This document shows, piece after piece, positions 1 to 6,084 of a stretch of 8,289 bases of DNA. Every line of letters starts with the position of its first letter. Position 1 is the first letter of the stretch. Both the position numbers and the translations under genes were made by a program. The DNA is from Balneolaceae bacterium (GTDB lineage: Bacteria; Bacteroidota; Rhodothermia; Balneolales; Balneolaceae), in NCBI GenBank assembly GCA_003555185.1, contig PWFZ01000398.1, positions 1-8,289 on the forward strand, in the 5' to 3' direction. The notes beneath the pieces are model-generated. The model saw only the letters and a program-made list of their open reading frames with translations, was not told the origin of the DNA and did not search any database.

Positions 1-2
1 AT

Positions 3-905
3 GGAAAATTAAATGACTCGGAAGTATCTCTGCGCAAGCAGATGGACTTCTCTCTACCGCTTGGGTTCTCAGCTCTAACCAATAAAATAAACCGCTATGT
101 AGACAAGTTTGTAGTTTCGATTTTGCTTCCTGCAGCCGCCTACGCTGAATACACAATTGGTGCCCAGGAAATGCACATCATTAGGGTAATTCCGTTTGCA
201 GTTGGTTCTGTATTGATTAGCCGGTATGTAAGCCTGCAGCTAGACTCCAAAAAAGAGGAACTGCTTGCTTTATGGTACAAAGGTGTGGAAAAAGTGAGTC
301 TCTTGGTAATTCCGCTCACCATACTCTCCGTAATTATTGCACCTGACCTGATTTCTCTTATCGCAGAATCAGAAGGAACAGACTACTCTAATGCAGTATT
401 ACCGTTCCAAATTTATAATCTAATTGTACTGATGAGAGTAACACACTATGGCAGTATACTGCAGGCTTTTGGGGATACGAAAGGGATATTTTATGTGAGT
501 CTTAATCTGGTCGCTGCAAATATTATACTCAGTATCCCATTTACGATTATGTGGGGAATAAACGGAACAGCTTTTTCCACTCTGATTGCCAATTTCTACA
601 ATTGGTTTGTGGTACTGCACAGAATTAGCGGACATATGGAATTACCAATCTCCAAAGTTCTCCCGTTTCCATTTTATTTTAAAGTGTTGGGTACGTCGGT
701 ACTTGTAGCTATTCCAATGTGGTTCGCCCGGTTTAGCTTCCTTGACCCTGAAATGATTATTCGCGGTCTAACTTTCAGTATTATTGGATATCTGCTTCTA
801 TTTAGTATTGCGGGCACTCTGTTGAAAGTAATAACTACGGATGACTGGAGAAAATTTAAGGACTGGATAATGCTTAAATTTTTAAGCAGGAGTGATTCTA
901 CATAA
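3..905 (+). CDS. Wzx-type oligosaccharide flippase, 3' part (5' end outside window)
   Basis: The frame is open from the first bases of the window, so this is the last 300 residues of a longer protein; the ATG at 42 is internal, because the codons before it continue the family pattern. Full-length members of the MOP superfamily (polysaccharide flippase, Wzx/MATE-like) usually have about 430-500 residues, so roughly the last two thirds are seen. The segment S-L-P-L-G-F-S-A-L followed by N-R-Y-V-D-K-F is the typical start of the second transmembrane bundle, where lipid-linked sugar repeat units are flipped across the inner membrane. About eight hydrophobic segments follow (for example F-Y-V-S-L-N-L-V-A-A-N-I-I-L-S-I-P-F), ending in a short basic cytoplasmic tail. 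It converges with the methyltransferase gene with a 3-bp gap. The family call is firm; the transported glycan cannot be told. Confidence 0.88.
   Translation, partial: GKLNDSEVSLRKQMDFSLPLGFSALTNKINRYVDKFVVSILLPAAAYAEYTIGAQEMHIIRVIPFAVGSVLISRYVSLQLDSKKEELLALWYKGVEKVSLLVIPLTILSVIIAPDLISLIAESEGTDYSNAVLPFQIYNLIVLMRVTHYGSILQAFGDTKGIFYVSLNLVAANIILSIPFTIMWGINGTAFSTLIANFYNWFVVLHRISGHMELPISKVLPFPFYFKVLGTSVLVAIPMWFARFSFLDPEMIIRGLTFSIIGYLLLFSIAGTLLKVITTDDWRKFKDWIMLKFLSRSDST
871..888. repeat. Perfect 8-bp inverted repeat inside the flippase 3' end
   Basis: TGCTTAAA and TTTAAGCA flank a 2-base spacer, a perfect palindromic stem. It lies in the last codons of the flippase and just beyond the stop of the convergent minus-strand methyltransferase gene, so it could end the minus-strand transcript. 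There is no T-run after it in that direction, and its low GC makes it a weak hairpin. Chance is possible. Confidence 0.3.
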
Positions 906-908
906 GGG

Positions 909-1739
909 CTATCTGGTGAGAATGGATATACCTTTATCCGTTCTCAACTTTATTATATTAAACGATGGGTATTCCCGGAGCCATCTATTTACAATAGCTT
1001 CTTCCTGCTTTCTTTTTGTGTCGTGAATGATAATTGTACATTTTTCGGAAAGATGATCATTGAGAAACGGCAGTGCAGGATACCGGGCCATCTTTTCAGT
1101 TTTAACGGGTGGGCCATCAACAATTAGAAGATCAATTTTAGTTTCAAAGTTAATAGAAGATAAATCGTACCAGGTTTGTATGGATCCATTTATTTCAGCT
1201 TCTTTCAAGGGAGCAATTCGTATTTCTACAAAATTCTCCAAGTCGTGTAATTTAAGCTCATTTTTGGTGACGTCGGCATAATCAGCATCATGGTCAATAC
1301 TTAGGACTCGTCCTTGTGGATGATACTTTTCCAAGGCATATCCATTAATTAATGTTGTAATACCGCTACCTAACTCTAAAATTATGTTGGGTTTACTTCG
1401 AATAATCTCTTTCAATACATTTACAGCAAGTTCCGGTGTAGCCGCCCATCCATTCATAGGTGGCATTGGTGCCCGAAACGGAAGCAAATTCTGCAATTCA
1501 CCAATCGACTGAATTTTATAATGCTGATATTCTAACCCTTCTTTTTGTTGATTATATTGGTGAAATATGGCGAGAAGAATGGAAAATACCGTGAAAAAGA
1601 GAAGTGAAAACAGAAGAAGAAAACCTTCTAAAAAGGCAATTGAAACTGCTGATAGTAGAACATACAAAAATAGAGTTTGAATGATATAAGGCCAATCAGC
1701 ATGTTTTATTTTGGACTGTAATTTTAAAAATGATAGCAT
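909..1739 (-). CDS. Membrane-anchored class I SAM-dependent methyltransferase
   Basis: The protein has 276 residues. Residues 19-60 are strongly hydrophobic and probably form a membrane hairpin; the catalytic part follows in the cytoplasm. It has a Rossmann-type motif I, I-I-L-E-L-G-S-G-I-T-T (119-129), an acidic strand end S-I-D-H-D (147-151) expected to contact the SAM ribose, L-L-I-V-D-G-P-P (204-211) as the motif after strand 4, and I-I-I-H-D (236-240). This pattern fits the Methyltransf_24 type of class I fold. The acceptor is unknown; next to a glycosyltransferase and a flippase, O-methylation of a sugar or other envelope group is a reasonable guess. The gene begins 23 bp after the stop of the glycosyltransferase gene and is probably co-transcribed with it. 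The hydrophobic N-terminus is unusual for this mostly soluble fold. Confidence 0.85.
   Translation of the reverse strand: MLSFLKLQSKIKHADWPYIIQTLFLYVLLSAVSIAFLEGFLLLFSLLFFTVFSILLAIFHQYNQQKEGLEYQHYKIQSIGELQNLLPFRAPMPPMNGWAATPELAVNVLKEIIRSKPNIILELGSGITTLINGYALEKYHPQGRVLSIDHDADYADVTKNELKLHDLENFVEIRIAPLKEAEINGSIQTWYDLSSINFETKIDLLIVDGPPVKTEKMARYPALPFLNDHLSEKCTIIIHDTKRKQEEAIVNRWLREYPSFNIIKLRTDKGISILTR
917..946 (+). terminator. Stem-loop terminator for the flippase gene, inside the methyltransferase coding end
   Basis: TGAGAATGGATA (917-928) and TATCCGTTCTCA (935-946) form a 12-bp stem with one G-T pair around the 6-base loop TACCTT. The stem starts 12 bases after the flippase stop codon and is followed by ACTTTATTATATT, T-rich but not an unbroken T-run. 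Position and stem length fit an intrinsic terminator for the plus strand. It sits entirely within the last codons of the minus-strand methyltransferase gene, so the same bases also encode protein. Confidence 0.6.
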
Positions 1740-1762
1740 GTTTTCATATTAAAAGTTTCTTT

Positions 1763-2866
1763 TTAGTCCAATAACAACGATTTGTAAAGCTTCTCGATTT
1801 TTTGAACCTGAGTGTTGATGTTGTGTTCCTTCTCTACAATTTTGCGGCCATTGAGGCTAACTTTTTTTACTAACTCCGGGTTTTCTACCAATCTTATAAT
1901 TGCTTCTTTAATTGCGGTGGGGTCTCTTTCAGGCACCTGAAGTCCTGTTTCTTCATTTATAACTAATTCCGGTAATCCTGCATGATCAGAAGCAATAGCA
2001 GGTATACCTGTAGCCATTCCCTCTACCGTTGTTTGTGGAATTCCTTCCCTGTCCCCGTCTTTGGCCTGTACGCTTGGCACAATTAACATGTCATGCTTAT
2101 AAAGCTGATTGATAATTCCTGTGTTATCGGTAAACCCTTTGAAATGTACGTGGCTTTCGATACCCAATGATTTGACTTCTGCTTTTAAAGCATCTAATAA
2201 CTCTCCATCACCAAAAATATTCATTTTAATATCGGGCATCTGTTCCCGTAGCATACTTACAGCTTTTAGGGCATATGTAAAGCCTTTTTTCTCAACAAGA
2301 CGTCCAACCATCATAATTTTTGGTGTCGCTTTTTCACGCTGTTCAAATCGGATATCATCAATGTTTACTGCAAGTTTTATGGTCTGAATTTTAGCATTAT
2401 CAAACCCAAGTTTATCAAGGTTTCGATTCATATCTTCCGAGCCGGCGATGGCGCAATCCAGGTGCTTTTTAAGCCTTTTATAACGAGTGGTCCATCCAAA
2501 CTCTTGCGGAAGCCTGATCACATCATGTCCATAAAAATTGACGATAAATGGAACGTTAAATTTTTTTATTAATGGGATGAGCCGGTATGAATCAAGACCA
2601 AAATGTCCATGAACGATATCAGGTTGCTCTTTTTTAAATACATCATACAGAAAATCCGGACTGCTGTTTAATTTAAGACGGGTTGTATTTTTAAAGCCTG
2701 AGATACCTTTTTTAGGCATTTTATAAACATTCAATCCATCAGTAAAAGCCCCTTTGTAACAGGTTGCAATAACGGGTTCGAACTCCTGATGATTTCTAAC
2801 GAGCCGGTCTATAAATGTTTCTGAGCGGTTTAAGTAGGTGGTTTTAAAGTGTAAAACTTTGCGCAT
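1763..2866 (-). CDS. Family 4 (GT-B fold) glycosyltransferase
   Basis: The protein has 367 residues, the normal length for a GT4 retaining glycosyltransferase acting at the cytoplasmic face of the inner membrane. The N-terminal domain has S-E-T-F-I (15-19), H-G-H-F-G (86-90) and F-Y-G-H-D-V (111-116), typical of the group that includes WcaL/AmsK-like exopolysaccharide enzymes. The C-terminal nucleotide-sugar domain has V-G-R-L-V-E-K-K-G (187-195), F-G-D-G-E-L (218-223) and the E-x7-E signature (E274 and E282, within E-G-I-P-Q-T-T-V-E), followed by G-L-P-E-L-V (297-302). No membrane segment is seen. It is the first gene of a minus-strand operon with the methyltransferase and probably adds one sugar in surface-polysaccharide assembly; donor and acceptor cannot be read from sequence. 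Confidence 0.92.
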   Translation of the reverse strand: MRKVLHFKTTYLNRSETFIDRLVRNHQEFEPVIATCYKGAFTDGLNVYKMPKKGISGFKNTTRLKLNSSPDFLYDVFKKEQPDIVHGHFGLDSYRLIPLIKKFNVPFIVNFYGHDVIRLPQEFGWTTRYKRLKKHLDCAIAGSEDMNRNLDKLGFDNAKIQTIKLAVNIDDIRFEQREKATPKIMMVGRLVEKKGFTYALKAVSMLREQMPDIKMNIFGDGELLDALKAEVKSLGIESHVHFKGFTDNTGIINQLYKHDMLIVPSVQAKDGDREGIPQTTVEGMATGIPAIASDHAGLPELVINEETGLQVPERDPTAIKEAIIRLVENPELVKKVSLNGRKIVEKEHNINTQVQKIEKLYKSLLLD

Positions 2867-2882
2867 TTTTGTCTTTTTATCA

Positions 2883-2912
2883 TTGACTTTAAATGGTAGA
2901 TGCGAATATAAA
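2883..2912 (+). promoter_or_regulatory. Candidate promoter of the first small-protein/HTTM-like module
   Basis: TTGACT (2883-2888) and TATAAA (2907-2912) are 18 bp apart and lie about 55 bp before the ATG at 2968, a fair match to a sigma-70 type promoter. On the opposite strand the same place reads TATATTCG (2910 to 2903), one base off the Bacteroidota TAnnTTTG element, and could serve the divergent glycosyltransferase gene. If both are real, the two transcription units compete for the same DNA. In such an AT-rich gap chance matches are common. Confidence 0.33.
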
Positions 2913-2967
2913 GAAATTGTATAGCGTTAAAAGAATATTTGTGCAGAAATGTTATCTTGAATGCGAT

Positions 2968-3468
2968 ATGAAGAGAAAAATCATCAAAAGAGTGTTTCTG
3001 TTTTTTATAATATATCTGCCCATTCAATATGGTTTAATAGGAGTTGTAGGATATTATCATAGTGAGCCGTGGCCATCGTTTGCTTTCCCTGGATTCAAAA
3101 GTGTTTATGTACATGATGACGGCTATAAAATAGAACAGACCCGTTTCGTATTGAAAGATTCTGTGAATGATGAAGTTGTTGAGCTTTCTCCCAACCAGTT
3201 TTTTCCGGAAATTCCACGCTCTATGACATCAGGTTTTATCAGGGCTCGTTTTTCCGACCAAAAAATGATTGAGTCTTATGATGATAATACCCGTATATGG
3301 ATGATAGAAAAAGCCTCAAACATGGCCGGTTTTGATGTAGATCAACTGTCAGTACACCATTTTGCAGAATATTTTAGCAGGCAAAATGATCAAATGGCAC
3401 TAGAGCTAGACTCAGTTAGTACTATTCATTATTTCACGATTGCAGATAACAGAAATGATGAATACTAG
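2968..3468 (+). CDS. Small membrane-anchored extracytoplasmic protein, module A partner
   Basis: I do not recognise a named family. The ATG at 2968 is chosen because it puts a basic start (M-K-R-K-I-I-K-R) directly before a single hydrophobic segment (about residues 9-28). The open frame reaches back to 2893, but that would add 25 residues without membrane character and run into the putative promoter. From this start the product has 166 residues: an uncleaved-looking anchor, then a charged domain of about 135 residues, probably outside the inner membrane. Just after the anchor it has H-S-E-P-W-P-S-F-A-F-P (31-41), matching H-E-G-E-F-W-P-F-S-I-Y-P in the small protein of the opposite module. 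Its 3' end overlaps the next gene by 14 bases, so the two are probably translated together. It has no cysteines in the exported domain and no obvious catalytic motif. Confidence 0.68.
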   Translation: MKRKIIKRVFLFFIIYLPIQYGLIGVVGYYHSEPWPSFAFPGFKSVYVHDDGYKIEQTRFVLKDSVNDEVVELSPNQFFPEIPRSMTSGFIRARFSDQKMIESYDDNTRIWMIEKASNMAGFDVDQLSVHHFAEYFSRQNDQMALELDSVSTIHYFTIADNRNDEY

Positions 3469-4555
3469 GTTTGAAAACTGGATCTTTAACAGCTATTCAC
3501 CCACTGCAGGTGGGCTGGCACTTTACCGTATATTTGCCGGTCTTTTTTTCCTGATTTTTTTATTTCCAGATTATGATCTTTATTCCACTTTGGCTCACCT
3601 TCCGAGTGCGTTTTACACGCCCCCTCCCGGGCCTATGATGTTATTCGATAACTTTCCGCCTGAAATCTTTTTACGGTTCGTACATGGTCTGTTGATGGTA
3701 TCCTGGGTAGGTGTGTTAGTGGGCTATAAAACCAAATGGTCCTCTATTTTAGCGGGTTTATGTATGCTGATTTTGCAGGGATTTATGTTTAGCCTCGGGA
3801 AAATAAATCATGAAATTCTTTTGGCAGCTTCTCCAATTATCATGGCGTACAGTAATTGGGGGACGGCTTTTTCTGTAGATTCAACTCTTGGGGAAAAAGA
3901 AGAATCGGTTGAAGGATGGCCGCTGGTACTTCTTGCGCTTTTTCTTGGATTCATGATGTTTACCGCCGGCTTTCCAAAAATACTGGGTGGTTGGCTGGAT
4001 CCATCAACCCAGGCAACCCGGGGACACCTTTTTAACCAGTTTTTTGTCAGGGAACGACAAGAATTCCTTGCTGAATTTGCCGTTCGGTTTGATGTTGCCT
4101 TTGTTTGGGAGTTTTTAGACTGGGCAACCATCATTTTTGAGATAGGGTTTTTAATTGCCGTATGGAAAGCAGCGTGGACTCGTCTATTTATCTGCTTTGC
4201 AGTTATTTTTCACTTTTCAACAATGATGACTCTAAACATCCCTTTTTTAGTCAATTTTTTAGTGTATGCAGCTTTTATTAAATGGGATTTTGTATTTAAG
4301 TCTTTGAATAAATTCCTGGCTTATATGTCAAATAAAAAATTTGGTGTGATGAATGAGGATAAATGGGTGTGGTTGGTAGCGATTTTTGTAGGGGCACTAT
4401 TTTTGATACTTCGTAGCCTTAGTGATGCGGGATATTTATTGACTCCCGCTGAACCATCTCTTCATGATGTAGTTCTTATTTCTACAGCCGTTATAATTGT
4501 TATTGGTCTGGGGGCAAAGAAAATTGTGGGTACAGTCAAATCCACTTCTTCATAA
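3455..4555 (+). CDS. Polytopic membrane protein, HTTM / vitamin K carboxylase-like, module A
   Basis: The product has 366 residues from the ATG at 3455; a second ATG follows at 3458, and a TTG at 3440 is a less likely start. Near the N-terminus G-L-A-L-Y-R-I-F-A-G-L-F-F-L-I (residues 20-34) looks like the start of the HTTM domain, the transmembrane part related to vitamin K-dependent gamma-carboxylase. Later landmarks are S-L-G-K-I-N-H (113-119), T-A-G-F-P-K (170-175), I-I-F-E-I-G-F (226-232) and F-H-F-S-T-M-M-T-L-N-I (252-262). About ten hydrophobic segments are seen; the last two (about 304-319 and 339-354) extend beyond the homology with the opposite-strand protein. The N-terminus overlaps the small-protein gene and the 3' end overlaps the convergent gene by 20 bp. 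The family is known, but the activity of bacterial members is largely unknown; carboxylase activity should not be assumed. Confidence 0.72.
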   Translation: MMNTRFENWIFNSYSPTAGGLALYRIFAGLFFLIFLFPDYDLYSTLAHLPSAFYTPPPGPMMLFDNFPPEIFLRFVHGLLMVSWVGVLVGYKTKWSSILAGLCMLILQGFMFSLGKINHEILLAASPIIMAYSNWGTAFSVDSTLGEKEESVEGWPLVLLALFLGFMMFTAGFPKILGGWLDPSTQATRGHLFNQFFVRERQEFLAEFAVRFDVAFVWEFLDWATIIFEIGFLIAVWKAAWTRLFICFAVIFHFSTMMTLNIPFLVNFLVYAAFIKWDFVFKSLNKFLAYMSNKKFGVMNEDKWVWLVAIFVGALFLILRSLSDAGYLLTPAEPSLHDVVLISTAVIIVIGLGAKKIVGTVKSTSS

Positions 4556-5426
4556 ATAGCGGCGTTTTATTTACGTAACGGTCGATCAGTAAATACCACG
4601 GAAACCCTACGAGGATCAACTGAAACACAAAAGCATCAAACCGAATATTCATTGTAAGGGTAATTCCAAAGTGCATTCCAATTAGGAGTAAAGTGGTATA
4701 GGGGCGAAGCTTTTTCCACCACATTGTAAAACCAATCAGCTCAGTCATCCAGCCTATCAACAATATAAGGGATGCCATTGCAGTGCTTTGCAGTGCCAGA
4801 GTTTGCAAAATATTTGGGCTGTAGATTCCTTCGCGGGATAAGATATCAATGCTCTTTTCACCGATCCAAAGCCATAGATGGCGACCATCGTACCAGTTAA
4901 TTCCGGTGCCCACCAATTTCGCGAAAAAAGCGGATGTATAACCAAGTCCTATAAAAAAGATGATTGACCCCATTACAAATCGCGGCATCTGTTTTTTGTC
5001 AGGGAAAAACCAGGCGCCGATAGCAAAACATAATACGGCCATTCCAATAAGGTTTTGGCTATGGGGTATTTCACCCTGAGAAAATCGGATTACATATTGA
5101 ATGTGAAGCAAAACCATCACAACCATGTACTGCCACTTAAATCCCAGCCGGAAGAACGCTGCTACAGATAGAATGGTGATAAATCCGGCAATGATCAGCG
5201 CAAGGTTATAATCAAAAAAGATTGAAGCATCCATATAGTTTGCAAGGCCGAGTGGCAGTACGACTTCAATATTTCTGAATTGAGTGTAAATACCCCATTC
5301 CCAGGCAAATTTGATTGTGTAAAACAGCACAAACAATTCGAAAAGTTTGAAAAATATGACCTCGCCCGGAGTTTGATCACGATCGGGTTCAAAAAGTTGA
5401 TAGGATAGTTTATCGGTCCAGTTCAT
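4536..5426 (-). CDS. Polytopic membrane protein, divergent HTTM-like, module B
   Basis: The protein has 296 residues and about eight hydrophobic segments. It aligns by eye with the convergent module A protein: S-Q-G-E-I-P-H (116-122), T-S-A-F-F-A-K (164-170) followed by N-W-Y-D-G (177-181), T-E-L-I-G-F (228-233), M-H-F-G-I-T-L-T-M-N-I (251-261) and G-F-P-W-Y-L-L-I (274-281). The last two strongly resemble the C-terminal part of HTTM-domain proteins, while its N-terminus is less typical. The ATG at 5426 is supported by AGGGGG (5436 to 5431) four bases upstream. The start overlaps the end of the module B small protein by 17 bases. It lacks the two extra C-terminal membrane segments of its counterpart and ends with a short basic tail. 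It is probably an inner-membrane partner of the small protein; its reaction or transport role is unknown. Confidence 0.7.
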   Translation of the reverse strand: MNWTDKLSYQLFEPDRDQTPGEVIFFKLFELFVLFYTIKFAWEWGIYTQFRNIEVVLPLGLANYMDASIFFDYNLALIIAGFITILSVAAFFRLGFKWQYMVVMVLLHIQYVIRFSQGEIPHSQNLIGMAVLCFAIGAWFFPDKKQMPRFVMGSIIFFIGLGYTSAFFAKLVGTGINWYDGRHLWLWIGEKSIDILSREGIYSPNILQTLALQSTAMASLILLIGWMTELIGFTMWWKKLRPYTTLLLIGMHFGITLTMNIRFDAFVFQLILVGFPWYLLIDRYVNKTPLFMKKWI

Positions 5427-5925
5427 TATTCCCCCTAAAATAATCCGATTCCGGTAAATTGGGGTTCAGTTCAGTCGCACCGGATGAAATTTTTATAAAA
5501 GGTATTATACGAATTGCTATAGAATCGGCCCCTATTAGCTCACCTTTAACTTTTGATACCATCCATTGCCGATCACCAATCACATTTGATCCAAACATCC
5601 CAATGAGTGCATTTCGACGTGATCCTGTCCAGTTTTCTGTTTTAGAAACAAAGTTAGAAAAATCGATTTGATCCACATTGTAGTACCCAACAGATACAAC
5701 ATCTGCTGTACGATCATCAAGGGCATGAACTTCCCACATTTCATTCGCATCGCGGTCTGTTACATCAATGACCATTGCTCGGGTCCATGGGTTACCGGCT
5801 TGAGAAAACATTGGATAGATGCTGAATGGCCAAAACTCCCCTTCATGAGATGCCACTAAAACCGTATAGATCAGAAGCGTAATACCAATAATCTTTAGGC
5901 CACGTTTAGCAGATGATGTATTCAT
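5410..5925 (-). CDS. Small membrane-anchored extracytoplasmic protein, module B partner
   Basis: No named family is recognised. The ATG at 5925 gives 171 residues: a short basic N-terminus (M-N-T-S-S-A-K-R-G-L-K), one hydrophobic anchor (about 12-26), then a domain of about 145 residues probably outside the inner membrane. A TTG at 6036 would extend the frame by 37 residues, but these are unlike a protein start and lie in the divergent promoter region, so I reject it. After the anchor comes H-E-G-E-F-W-P-F-S-I-Y-P-M-F-S (27-41), a segment shared in reduced form with the module A small protein. The remainder has alternating strands (W-T-R-A-M-V-I-D-V, E-M-W-E-V-H-A-L, S-I-A-I-R-I-I-P) suggesting a mostly beta domain. 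The gene's last 17 bases overlap the HTTM-like gene, indicating co-translation and probable interaction. Confidence 0.7.
   Translation of the reverse strand: MNTSSAKRGLKIIGITLLIYTVLVASHEGEFWPFSIYPMFSQAGNPWTRAMVIDVTDRDANEMWEVHALDDRTADVVSVGYYNVDQIDFSNFVSKTENWTGSRRNALIGMFGSNVIGDRQWMVSKVKGELIGADSIAIRIIPFIKISSGATELNPNLPESDYFRGNNELDR
5431..5436 (-). promoter_or_regulatory. Shine-Dalgarno site that sets the start of the module B HTTM-like gene
   Basis: Read on the minus strand, AGGGGG lies four bases before the ATG at 5426. It is inside the last codons of the small-protein gene, which fits coupled translation. It is the clearest ribosome-binding signal in the window, most other starts having only A-rich leaders. 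Confidence 0.5.
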
Positions 5926-6084
5926 AAAATAAATTTTCAGTTTTGTATAAATAACCAATATCGGGAACTTACAATATGTAAAAGCATTTAATATGAAATA
6001 GTTTTTATGTTGGCTCAATACTCTATCGGATGTCAAGTCGTTGGCTAATAAATTTATAAATATTCATTGAATAAACCTGAATAA
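5926..6084. promoter_or_regulatory. Divergent intergenic region between module B and the DUF3047 gene
   Basis: This 159-bp AT-rich gap must hold promoters for both directions. A 13-bp palindrome, TTACA-ATA-TGTAA (5969-5981), is about 45 bp from the module B start and has the look of a regulator site, though no known regulator is matched. TATAAA (6055-6060) lies 24 bases before the GTG of the DUF3047 gene and is a possible -10 element, without a good -35. On the minus strand a poor TTGTAA / TATACA pair is the best I can find. None of these is strong. Confidence 0.35.

Noticed and set aside
42..905. Flippase gene beginning at the ATG at 42
   Set aside because: The frame is open to the window edge, and the preceding codons fit the linker before the second half of a Wzx protein, so the gene is cut by the window and not short.
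2109..2387. Open frame of 92 codons opposite the glycosyltransferase
   Set aside because: It lies antisense to the conserved C-terminal domain of the GT4 enzyme and has no features of its own.
3808..4134. Antisense open frame of 108 codons inside the module A HTTM-like gene
   Set aside because: It is fully covered by a convincing membrane protein on the other strand, shows no recognisable domain, and its composition is what an antisense reading of hydrophobic codons gives.
3455..5426. Calling either HTTM-like protein a functional vitamin K-dependent carboxylase
   Set aside because: The similarity is to the transmembrane domain only; the large lumenal/beta domain of the true enzyme is absent, and bacterial relatives have no demonstrated common activity.
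5926..6036. N-terminal extension of the module B small protein from a TTG codon
   Set aside because: The extra 37 residues place the membrane anchor far from the start and occupy the only space for divergent promoters; the ATG at 5925 gives a normal anchor.
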